A program made the position numbers and the translations under genes. Positions 1-5,551 of a stretch of 5,551 bases of DNA are shown here, in pieces. A model generated the notes under the pieces. That model made no database searches. It was not told where the DNA came from and worked only from the letters and a program-made list of their open reading frames with translations. Numbering within the stretch: position 1 is the stretch's first letter; each line of letters opens with the position of its first letter. Source of the DNA: Bacteroidota bacterium. GTDB lineage: Bacteria > Bacteroidota > Bacteroidia > Bacteroidales > UBA1402. The stretch covers positions 1-5,551 of the forward strand of contig JAUZOU010000209.1 of NCBI GenBank assembly GCA_030706285.1, in the 5' to 3' direction.

Positions 1-497
1 ATGTGCTCTCTGAAAAATGGGATGGTCCGTTCGGCCGTGTCTTTCAGGCCTTCCCCTTTGGGCGGCGGAACATCATAACTCCGGCGCCATTGGTGCACCT
101 GCTCATCACCATATTGTTTGGCTGTTTCAGCTTTGTTTTTTCCCTGTAATTCTCCGTAGTACCGTTCGTTCAGGTGCCAGTCACTATACACCGGGATGAT
201 GTTTCGGATCATCGTTTCGCTGTAGATGGTTGTCCAGTCTTTCATCTTGCCTTCGTCATGCATCACCACAGGCGTTTTGTCTCCCAGATTCTGGGCCAGT
301 ACGATCATCGCGGTTTCGATGGCCCTGACTTGTACGGACGTAAAGACAATGTCAAACGGGATGGTTGACAATTCCTCGCCGGCCTTTATTGCTTCGCTAA
401 TCCCGTTCGAAGAAAGGGGAACGTCGACCCAGCCGGTAAACACATTCTTCTTGTTCCAGACAGATTCTCCGTGTCTGATTAAAACCAACTTTGTCAT
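1..497 (-). CDS. gpmA: 2,3-bisphosphoglycerate-dependent phosphoglycerate mutase, N-terminal 165 codons (runs off the window)
   Basis: This enzyme interconverts 3-phosphoglycerate and 2-phosphoglycerate in glycolysis and gluconeogenesis in the cytoplasm, through a phosphohistidine intermediate. The ATG at 497-495 gives MTKLVLIRHGESVWN, with the RHGE signature at residues 8-11 (His9 is the phosphorylated residue) and FTGW at 20-23. Further on are TSVQVRAIET (53-62), LNERYYGELQG (109-119) and KAETAKQYGDEQVHQWRR (122-139), all characteristic of the dPGM branch of the histidine phosphatase superfamily. Compared with the E. coli enzyme as I remember it, there is an insert of roughly 25 residues before LNERYYG (about 73-107), and the segment after the WRR motif is shorter. 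The second catalytic His lies beyond base 1. The gene follows the beta-barrel gene on the same strand after 147 bp. No stop occurs before the window edge, so it is partial rather than broken. Confidence 0.95.
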   Translation of the reverse strand, partial: MTKLVLIRHGESVWNKKNVFTGWVDVPLSSNGISEAIKAGEELSTIPFDIVFTSVQVRAIETAMIVLAQNLGDKTPVVMHDEGKMKDWTTIYSETMIRNIIPVYSDWHLNERYYGELQGKNKAETAKQYGDEQVHQWRRSYDVPPPKGEGLKDTAERTIPFFREH

Positions 498-643
498 AAT
501 ACAGTTATTTGTCAATGCGTACGATCTATTTTTTTAGATAATGAATGAGCTGTTTGTATAGATGGTAAAACGTATAATGCAAAATGGAAACCACCTTTTC
601 TCATCAAAATACACAAGCTTTTGCTAACTGGATGAAAAGAGGG

Positions 644-3037
644 TTAATAGGTCATCGGCAACTTGATCATATTATCCTGAGACTGCTGTTCAACTGTCCG
701 CTTCTGTCGTTCGATGGATTTGCCGACTTTGAATGAATAGACGTACATCAATAGGAATCCGTAGTCTTTCTTCATGTAGTTGTGCTGTACCTGATAGAGT
801 GAACCGGTGTTGATCGTCGTGGTACTTTTATAAAAATTACTAGTCAACGGGTTGTAGGCAATCAGGCGTAACACGCTGTTGTTCTTGAACTGCTTACCCA
901 GGCCGAGCAGGAAAATCGAAGATGTTTTGGTTTCGGTCTGGCCGTTCAGGACGGGACCAGTCATATAGAGCATGGTCATGAATTGAAAGTTGTGTGGCAA
1001 GGGGCTCATGACAAACGAGTTCCAGTTCCAGCCATGCCGCGTCATGGCATCGATCTGGTCGAGGTATTTGTCTACGTGATAGAAAGAATACCTAAAGTTG
1101 GAGTTGAACAGGATCTGCCCGATCTGAGAATTAACGGATAAGGCGCCACCATATTCATAGCCGTTGGCAATGTTGGTCGGCATGCTTTCAAACTTCTTAG
1201 TCACACTGTTCTGGCTGATAATGGTCTGAATCAATTCAGTCTGATATTCATAATATAGTTGAGGGGAAATGTTGAATGAAACCTTTTTAATGGGAAGCTT
1301 CCAGTCGTAGGTCAATTGAAAGTTATCCCTGTAAGCTGGCTTCAAGTCTATGTTTCCCTTGCTGATGGTTTGGCTGTCGAGTGCACTGACCATAGGATTG
1401 AGTTGGGTTGAAGTCGGGCGGATGACCCTTCTGGAATACGCCAGCTTAAGGCTGTTGTTACCATTGAACTTATACAAGCTGTTGACATAGGGCAAGATGG
1501 AGCGGTAATAGTGTGGGTTGGAACTGGTGAAATCCACTCTGGAGTTTTCAAACCGTGTCCCAACTCTGAGGGAACCATTACTGAAATTGCGGGATACTTC
1601 GGCGTAACTGCCCAGCCTTAGATCGGTGTAATTCAGGTCTTTGATAGAGGACGATAGGCTGGTATTGTCGGTAATGTACCGGTTGTAATTGGCACTGATG
1701 CCTACGTTGAAGAAATAGACGCTGTCGAAAGGCAAGGTATAGTTTGACTGTCCGTACAGGTTTCGTACGGTACTGTTTGAACGTTCCTGTTGCCATGGAA
1801 TGTGGTAAAGTTCCGTGGTGGAATCGGCAGGATTGTAGTAGGTGTTCTGGAAATTCGATTTAGTTTGATTCCCGAGGCTGTTGTAATAGTTTATTTCTGC
1901 TTCCAGCCCATGCTGTGTCTTCTTATCGAAGGCGTGTTTGTAAAACAGTGAGGTTGTCAGTCCGCCACTGGTGTTTTTGGTGTTGCTGGTTGTTTTGAGC
2001 AGGCTGCTAAGCCCATCGGATTCAGTCCTGTTCCAGGTGGATCCGTCGAGTTTGTAGCCGGTATTGTTATAAGCAACATTGAAATTGATGTCGTTGTGCT
2101 CATCCGGATCATAGATGAATCCCATATTGACACTGCTCATACCGGCATTGATCATTTGAGAGGCATTCTGATCGATGGTATTGCTACCGGATTCACGGTA
2201 CATGTCTGAATTTATGCCAATTTTCTGTAGTGCACCGTTGGCAGCCACATAATAGGAAATCTTTTCCAGCCCGTAGTCAAGGCTGGCATTCCCCATTCCG
2301 ACATAGCCGTCTTTGGCAATGGGGAAGGCACCGGCATAATACATGCCTTTCAAACCATAACGCATGGCGGGGTTGGTGACCACGTTGATGACAGCATCGA
2401 CGTCTGCATCATATTTTCCTGACGGATTCGTAATGACTTCCATTTTGCTGATCTGGGAAGGGTGTAACCGTTTCAGATACCCTTTGTCCCTGGAAATGCC
2501 ATCCACCTCAATCTTGATGTTCGACTTGCCGTTTACTGTAATATCCTCATTCAGGTAATCCACCTGAACGGACGGCACTTTGCGCAACACATCAACACCA
2601 TCGGTAGAGGTCTTTTGGATGCCTTCCGGGATGCTGTAGACGGTCCGGTCACCTAATTCGGTTACCATCATTTTGTTGCCGTTGACGACAATTTCCTTCA
2701 GATTGTACTGATGAGGTTCGAGGGTGACAGCCCCGACACTGTTGATCATGCTACCCTTTTTCTGGGCTACCGGTAAAGAAAGAGGCTTGTACAAGGCGTG
2801 CTGGAATTTCAGGCAGTAAGTCTTGGCACTGTCTGCTTTATAAAACATAAAAAGCCCGTCGGAACTCGTTTGAGTGGCTTCGACCTGAACGCTGTCGGGA
2901 AGTTGAAGCAAATTAACCTGTGCTCCCTCAACCGGCTGTTGTGTTTCCTTATCGGTGGCGGTTCCGGTAATAACTTGTCTGGCGTTGACACTGAATGCGG
3001 CAAGGCATGACAGTCCCAGTAATAGTGTGCGATGCAT
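644..3037 (-). CDS. outer-membrane beta-barrel protein with carboxypeptidase-regulatory-like N-terminal domain (TonB-receptor-like, OMP_b-brl_3 type)
   Basis: The protein has 797 residues. Residues 1-19 form a signal peptide (MHRTLLLGLSCLAAFSVNA, likely cut after VNA). Residues about 21-107 form a CarboxypepD_reg-like beta-sandwich (GTATDKETQQPVEGAQV, then SSDGLFMF). Residues about 111-222 form a plug-like domain, with VDVLRKVPSVQVD at 148-160, VNGKSNIKIEVDG at 168-180 and NPSGKYDADVDAVINVV at 204-220. The rest is alternating, aromatic-rich beta-barrel sequence ending in an aromatic residue (PMTY). This order matches Bacteroidota proteins annotated as outer membrane beta-barrel family protein or TonB-dependent receptor; the substrate cannot be read from sequence. 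No SusD-like partner is adjacent, so it is not a canonical SusC of a polysaccharide locus. It starts 26 bp after the stop of the DUF6263-like gene and is probably co-transcribed with it. It is intact, with no frameshift seen. Confidence 0.9.
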   Translation of the reverse strand: MHRTLLLGLSCLAAFSVNARQVITGTATDKETQQPVEGAQVNLLQLPDSVQVEATQTSSDGLFMFYKADSAKTYCLKFQHALYKPLSLPVAQKKGSMINSVGAVTLEPHQYNLKEIVVNGNKMMVTELGDRTVYSIPEGIQKTSTDGVDVLRKVPSVQVDYLNEDITVNGKSNIKIEVDGISRDKGYLKRLHPSQISKMEVITNPSGKYDADVDAVINVVTNPAMRYGLKGMYYAGAFPIAKDGYVGMGNASLDYGLEKISYYVAANGALQKIGINSDMYRESGSNTIDQNASQMINAGMSSVNMGFIYDPDEHNDINFNVAYNNTGYKLDGSTWNRTESDGLSSLLKTTSNTKNTSGGLTTSLFYKHAFDKKTQHGLEAEINYYNSLGNQTKSNFQNTYYNPADSTTELYHIPWQQERSNSTVRNLYGQSNYTLPFDSVYFFNVGISANYNRYITDNTSLSSSIKDLNYTDLRLGSYAEVSRNFSNGSLRVGTRFENSRVDFTSSNPHYYRSILPYVNSLYKFNGNNSLKLAYSRRVIRPTSTQLNPMVSALDSQTISKGNIDLKPAYRDNFQLTYDWKLPIKKVSFNISPQLYYEYQTELIQTIISQNSVTKKFESMPTNIANGYEYGGALSVNSQIGQILFNSNFRYSFYHVDKYLDQIDAMTRHGWNWNSFVMSPLPHNFQFMTMLYMTGPVLNGQTETKTSSIFLLGLGKQFKNNSVLRLIAYNPLTSNFYKSTTTINTGSLYQVQHNYMKKDYGFLLMYVYSFKVGKSIERQKRTVEQQSQDNMIKLPMTY

Positions 3038-3063
3038 GTAAATGAGGTGTTGTGATTCAATAC

Positions 3064-3969
3064 TTAATGACTCATGCTGGTTTCGGTTTCTGAATCGATT
3101 ATCATGGGAATCTTCATATCCTGTCCGGCGTTTTTCACGGAAATGGAGCCGTCGATGTGCCCTTTTTCTGTTCTTTTCAAGGTCAAACCTGTGGTCAGGT
3201 CGATGACACCGTTGAACGTTGTTGTCCCTTTCAGTTCCTGAACCATTTGAGCATTCGGGTCAGTCGAAGGCATAGACTCCAACTGTGAACTTCCGGCAAA
3301 GGAAGCTGTCCCGTTTTCTGTTCCGTTCAGGATGGAGGTGGTTTGTACGATGGAGGCAATATCGTTGGAAGTCACCATATAATTGTTGTCCCATTTATCA
3401 CCTGTTTTGACGGCTGTTTCAGGCAGGTAGTTAAACAACGGTTCTATCATGCTTCTTACAGCAGATTCTTTGATCAGCATATTGGCTTGCTGCGTTGCTT
3501 CATCCTTTTTTGAGGCTGGAATGGAATCCAGCACAAGCAATACGTTATCTTTGAAGGCGTTGTAATTGACAAAACCGATAAATTTTCCGGAAGTGGAGAT
3601 TTTTGCCTGAATCTTTGTCGTGCTTAGCTTATTCAGAATTTTCTCAACCGGTTCTTTGCCGGGTTTGGCCGAATTGGTTTCTTTTTTCATCATGGGGGCG
3701 TTGACAATCGATGCAATCGTATCGAATGACAGTTCGACCGTCATGATATCGTTTACTTTTTGCAGCACACGGTAACTGACAAACCTGTCTGCCTGGACGT
3801 CAACTGCTATGGCCTGTCCGCTGACGGTTTGCTGGATTTTTTGATGTGAAATGGTCCTGACTGAGTACAGTTTTCCTTTTTCAAGGTTCAATCTGATGGT
3901 AGCAGGAGTCTGGGCCAACATGGTCATGCCAAGTAGCAGGCAGGATAGTGAAGCGACTAAAGTTTTCAT
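3064..3969 (-). CDS. secreted DUF6263-like protein
   Basis: From the ATG at 3969-3967 the product has 301 residues. Residues 1-19 (MKTLVASLSCLLLGMTMLA) form a clean signal peptide with probable cleavage before Gln20, so it is exported to the periplasm or cell surface; no convincing lipobox is seen. The mature part is beta-rich, with IRLNLEKGKLYSVRTISHQ near its start, a Lys-rich linker at about 94-112 and YLPETAVKTGDKWDNNY at 181-197. This pattern resembles the Bacteroidota DUF6263 family, but the assignment is from memory and no biochemical role is known to me. The frame is open to an upstream ATG at 3996. That start would put nine extra residues before the signal peptide, and its codon overlaps the likely -7 promoter box, so I prefer 3969. 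It is first in a two-gene unit with the beta-barrel gene. Confidence 0.8.
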   Translation of the reverse strand: MKTLVASLSCLLLGMTMLAQTPATIRLNLEKGKLYSVRTISHQKIQQTVSGQAIAVDVQADRFVSYRVLQKVNDIMTVELSFDTIASIVNAPMMKKETNSAKPGKEPVEKILNKLSTTKIQAKISTSGKFIGFVNYNAFKDNVLLVLDSIPASKKDEATQQANMLIKESAVRSMIEPLFNYLPETAVKTGDKWDNNYMVTSNDIASIVQTTSILNGTENGTASFAGSSQLESMPSTDPNAQMVQELKGTTTFNGVIDLTTGLTLKRTEKGHIDGSISVKNAGQDMKIPMIIDSETETSMSH

Positions 3970-3995
3970 TGTCTGGTTGTTTGAGATTAACGGCA

Positions 3996-4003
3996 CAAAA
4001 ATA
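3996..4003 (-). promoter_or_regulatory. Bacteroidota-type -7 box for the DUF6263-like/beta-barrel unit
   Basis: Read on the minus strand this is TATTTTTG, a full match to TAnnTTTG. Transcription would begin near 3989, leaving a leader of about 20 nt before the ATG at 3969. That makes the longer start at 3996 unusable, because it would not be fully transcribed. No good TTTG -33 element sits 19-21 bp upstream; the nearest is a weak ATGG around 4026-4029. Confidence 0.5.
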
Positions 4004-4087
4004 TTAAAAAATTATGAATTATTAGCCATAGACTAAAATTTTTCCAAAAGGAAGAACGAATTTTATGCGAATTGTAATTGTTTCATC

Positions 4088-4105
4088 TGTCTTTGTTTAA
4101 AGACA
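4088..4105. repeat. perfect inverted repeat TGTCTTT-GTTT-AAAGACA
   Basis: Seven-base arms flank a 4-base spacer. There is no T-run directly after the repeat on either strand, so it is a poor terminator. It lies about 85 bp upstream of the minus-strand -7 box and 157 bp upstream of the plus-strand one, so it could be a protein-binding palindrome for either promoter. Its central 12-mer CTTTGTTTAAAG recurs at 5000-5011. Confidence 0.5.
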
Positions 4106-4238
4106 ATACAACATGCCGGATCGACCTTTGTTCAATTGCAGATGCAGAAATGTGGTTTTTCCCTGGACGTTCAGGATAGACCGGACAAACGATTGCGTGT
4201 TTTTAAGAATAGAAATGGAATCTACCATCTAAAGGGTA

Positions 4239-4269
4239 TTTCGATCATTCATCCGTTCTTTTATATTTG
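4239..4269 (+). promoter_or_regulatory. Bacteroidota-type promoter of the decayed PLP-enzyme gene
   Basis: TATATTTG at 4262-4269 is a full match to the TAnnTTTG -7 consensus. A TTTC at 4239-4242, one base off the TTTG -33 element, sits 19 bp upstream. Transcription would start near 4276, about 57 nt before the ATG at 4333. The promoter seems to have survived although the gene it serves has lost most of its length. Confidence 0.55.
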
Positions 4270-4332
4270 TGGCTGGATAAAATATAGTGTGCCAGTAACC
4301 ATATTTAACTGATCATCGAACAACAATAAATT

Positions 4333-4702
4333 ATGAGCAATCGTCAATATTCAGGTGCGGAAACCATAGCCATCGCACCCGCAATATGATCTGGCTGTCC
4401 GTCAAATGAAAAACTTCTCCGGTATGCTGACGTTTCAGGTCGAAAATGGCCGTGAAGTTGCTGCTGCATTTGCCAAGCAACTGAAAGTGATTCACTATGC
4501 TGTTTCTCTCGGGCATCAACGTTCTCTGATTTTTTATCTTGATTCGGCAGATCTCCAGACGACTTCCTTCCGGTTGGAGACGGAATTGCAGAAACGGTCC
4601 TGGAAGGAGTATGCCGGTGAAGGTATTTTCCGCCTTTCTGTCGGACTTGAAGATGCGGATGACCTGATACGGGATCTTTCCGGCGTGTTGGATAACTTAT
4701 AG
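4333..4702 (+). pseudogene. internally deleted PLP-dependent trans-sulfuration enzyme (methionine gamma-lyase family)
   Basis: In-frame codons from 4373 to the TAG at 4700-4702 encode SHPQYDLAVRQMKNFSG, then AVSLG, SL and EGIFRLSVGLEDADDLI. This is the conserved C-terminal domain of Cys/Met-metabolism PLP enzymes (methionine gamma-lyase, cystathionine gamma-lyase/synthase), including the Arg of RLSVG that binds the substrate carboxylate in this family. These enzymes are usually close to 400 residues; only about 110 remain, and the PLP-binding Lys and the catalytic core are absent. Upstream, ATG at 4333 opens MSNRQYSGAETIAI in the frame one base off, which looks like the start of the same family (usually T-x-A-I-H-A-G); that frame stops at 4387-4389. 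The C-terminal frame is closed upstream by TAG at 4367-4369. The simplest reading is one internal deletion with an out-of-frame join near 4369-4375. An internal ATG at 4406 could give a 98-residue peptide, but it would lack an active site. Confidence 0.8.
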
Positions 4703-4760
4703 TGGTGTTGAATCTCTTTCCTGATTACAAATTCCTTTTCTTCGGGCGGAAGAAAGAAAG

Positions 4761-4790
4761 TAGCTGTCTCAAAAGGACAGCTATTTTTTT
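4761..4790 (+). terminator. rho-independent terminator after the PLP-enzyme remnant
   Basis: The perfect 8-bp stem TAGCTGTC (4761-4768) and GACAGCTA (4776-4783) encloses a 7-base loop. It is followed at once by seven T (4784-4790). An A/G-rich run before the stem (4751-4760) could extend pairing into the T-tract and give weaker termination on the other strand. It lies 58 bp after the stop of the remnant and isolates the ribokinase control region from upstream transcription. Confidence 0.88.
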
Positions 4791-4937
4791 CTGTTTTGGG
4801 CTGTTCCGCTTCCCTTCAGTCCGTAACCCTGACACATATGCTCTTCATCTTTTGGTAGGTGGCTGGTATGTATTCTGTGGCAGCAGGATCTCTTCAGTAA
4901 CTTGTCTGCCAGACTACTCCATGGCGTTGTATTTTAA

Positions 4938-4951
4938 TGCAAACGTTTGCA
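4938..4951. promoter_or_regulatory. LacI/GalR-type operator, distal (O2)
   Basis: TGCAAACGTTTGCA is a perfect 14-bp palindrome with a central CG, the form bound by LacI/GalR-family dimers. Its centre is 159 bp upstream of the centre of the proximal operator. The regulator is not encoded in the window. Confidence 0.65.
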
Positions 4952-5093
4952 CAAAAGCCTAAAAAGTGATGAAACCGATCTGTGTTATCCTGATCGTGGC
5001 TTTGTTTAAAGTGGTATTAGTGGCTTTATTATCAGTATTATAGATGGTTTATGAGCCACCGCTTTTTTCAAGGCTAAAAAAATATCAAAAAAA

Positions 5094-5113
5094 ATGCACA
5101 AACGTTTGTACAT
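5094..5113. promoter_or_regulatory. LacI/GalR-type operator, proximal (O1), overlapping the rbsK -33 box
   Basis: ATGCACAAACGTTTGTACAT is a 20-bp palindrome with a single mismatched pair (5097/5110). It shares the core CAAACGTTTG-like centre with the site at 4938-4951 (common AAACGTTTG). It covers the TTTG at 5105-5108 proposed as the -33 element, so a bound protein would block the promoter. Repression relieved by a sugar ligand is the expected mode for this family; this is inferred from position only. Confidence 0.7.
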
Positions 5114-5136
5114 ATTGAAATTATTGTATATGTTTA
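5105..5136 (+). promoter_or_regulatory. Bacteroidota-type promoter of rbsK
   Basis: TTTG at 5105-5108 and TATGTTTA at 5129-5136 (one base off TAnnTTTG) are separated by 20 bp, the usual spacing for this promoter class. Transcription should begin near 5143, leaving a leader of about 100 nt before the ATG at 5245. Confidence 0.55.
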
Positions 5137-5244
5137 CCCCGAACATAGTTCTGAAAAGCACAATGATAATAAATGGCCATGAAAACATTCTGCAAGCAAT
5201 ATGTTCATGAGAAACATCAAATATCACGTTTTCGATAAAAGCAT

Positions 5245-5551
5245 ATGAGTACTAAAAAAATCGTAGTGGTAGGGAGCTGCAATACGGATATGGTTGTCAA
5301 ATCCGACAGACTGCCTGTACCTGGTGAGACGATCCTTGGCGGGACGTTCATGATGAATGGCGGAGGAAAAGGCGCCAATCAGGCTGTTGCCGTTGCACGT
5401 CTGGGAGGAAATGTCACCTTTATTTCCAAAATCGGAAATGACGTCTTCGGAAAGCATTCCATTGAAATGTTTGACGAAGAAAACATAAAAACCGATTACA
5501 TCTTTTCGGACCCGGAATTGTCTTCCGGTGTTGCTCTGATTATGGTTGACA
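5245..5551 (+). CDS. rbsK: ribokinase, N-terminal 102 codons (runs off the window)
   Basis: Ribokinase phosphorylates D-ribose with ATP to ribose 5-phosphate in the cytoplasm and feeds the pentose phosphate pathway. The visible part is the N-terminal third of a PfkB-fold kinase. It has the opening strand KKIVVVGSCNTDMVV (4-18), the Asp at 15 that in ribokinases contacts the sugar, LPVPGETILGG (23-33) and the family signature NGGGKGANQAVAVARLGG (38-55). KIGNDVFG (62-69) and SSGVALIMVD (93-102) follow the E. coli RbsK pattern closely. The full enzyme is usually a little over 300 residues, so the ATP-binding and catalytic GAGD-type motif lies beyond the window. The ATG at 5245 fits the N-terminus of the family and has an A-rich rather than Shine-Dalgarno leader. 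Two LacI-type palindromes upstream fit a sugar-induced operon. Other PfkB sugar kinases are possible, but the GGKGANQA match favours ribokinase. Confidence 0.92.
   Translation, partial: MSTKKIVVVGSCNTDMVVKSDRLPVPGETILGGTFMMNGGGKGANQAVAVARLGGNVTFISKIGNDVFGKHSIEMFDEENIKTDYIFSDPELSSGVALIMVD

Larger units (their letters stand above)
3970..4332. other. AT-rich intergenic region between divergent transcription units
   Basis: These 363 bp separate the minus-strand DUF6263-like gene from the plus-strand PLP-enzyme remnant. They hold the two outward-facing -7 boxes (3996-4003 minus, 4262-4269 plus) and a perfect 7-bp inverted repeat at 4088-4105. A 56-codon plus-strand open frame at 4142-4312 has no recognisable similarity, and the plus-strand promoter box lies inside it, so I do not call it a gene. 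Confidence 0.6.
4703..5244. other. regulatory intergenic region upstream of ribokinase
   Basis: No gene is supported in these 542 bp. They contain the terminator at 4761-4790, a perfect LacI-type palindrome at 4938-4951, a second palindrome at 5094-5113, a promoter at 5105-5136 and a leader of about 100 nt. Between 4791 and 4937 I see nothing interpretable. Between 4990 and 5070 there is a loosely repeated GTGGCTTT (4996 and 5020) with an AGCCAC complement at 5054-5059, followed by six T. Confidence 0.6.

Noticed and set aside
226..537. 103-codon plus-strand open frame
   Set aside because: It lies antisense to the clearly recognisable gpmA coding sequence and its leader; a shadow frame.
567..574. 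TACGTTTT on the minus strand as a -7 box for gpmA
   Set aside because: It is one base off consensus, with no TTG at 19-21 bp upstream; too weak to list, though gpmA probably has its own promoter in this spacer.
594..643. imperfect inverted repeat (594-605 with 631-643) just after the beta-barrel stop, as a terminator
   Set aside because: The stem needs bulges, the loop is about 25 bases, and no T-run follows on the minus strand.
4142..4312. 56-codon plus-strand open frame in the intergenic region (MQKCGFSLDVQDRPDKRL...)
   Set aside because: No recognisable family or signal. It overlaps the full-match TATATTTG promoter box at 4262-4269, and its frame is also open upstream without a start, as random AT-rich sequence can be.
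4702..4962. 86-codon plus-strand open frame directly after the PLP remnant
   Set aside because: It runs through the terminator hairpin and T-tract at 4761-4790 and ends over the operator at 4938-4951; the composition is not protein-like.
5020..5068. GTGGCT/AGCCAC stem followed by six T as a second terminator
   Set aside because: It has only 6 bp of stem around a 28-base loop, and the T-run is displaced from the stem; weak next to the terminator at 4761-4790.
5006..5457. minus-strand open frames of 73 and 77 codons
   Set aside because: The first lies over the rbsK promoter and operator, the second is antisense to rbsK; neither resembles a known protein.

Overview
The window looks like ordinary chromosome of a Bacteroidota member, probably order Bacteroidales. 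Evidence for this: an outer-membrane beta-barrel protein with an N-terminal carboxypeptidase-regulatory-like domain, promoter boxes that fit the Bacteroidota -7 consensus TAnnTTTG, start codons with A-rich leaders and no clear Shine-Dalgarno, and moderate G+C genes separated by AT-rich spacers. The genus cannot be fixed from the sequence alone.

Layout. Bases 1-497 (minus) hold the first 165 codons of a 2,3-bisphosphoglycerate-dependent phosphoglycerate mutase (gpmA), cut by the window edge. Bases 644-3969 (minus) hold a two-gene unit: a secreted DUF6263-like protein of 301 residues, followed after 26 bp by a 797-residue outer-membrane beta-barrel protein. A perfect TAnnTTTG box just upstream of the first gene argues for a start 9 codons inside the longest reading frame. 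Bases 3970-4332 are an intergenic region with promoters firing in both directions.

Bases 4333-4702 (plus) carry the remains of a PLP-dependent Cys/Met-metabolism enzyme (methionine gamma-lyase/trans-sulfuration family). About 110 C-terminal codons are preserved. They are preceded by what looks like the original promoter, start codon and first ~14 codons, joined out of frame, as expected of an internal deletion. A strong rho-independent terminator closes it at 4761-4790. Bases 4703-5244 are a long regulatory spacer. From 5245 to the window end is the first third of a ribokinase (rbsK, plus).

The ribokinase control region is the best regulatory signal here. It has two LacI/GalR-type palindromes centred on AAACGTTT, 159 bp apart, and the second overlaps the -33 element of a well-spaced Bacteroidota-type promoter. 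This suggests repression of a ribose or nucleoside-sugar operon by a LacI-family regulator encoded outside the window. I see no transposon, CRISPR array, RNA gene or unmistakable new defence or metabolic system. The points most worth following up are the decayed PLP enzyme and the two-operator control region.
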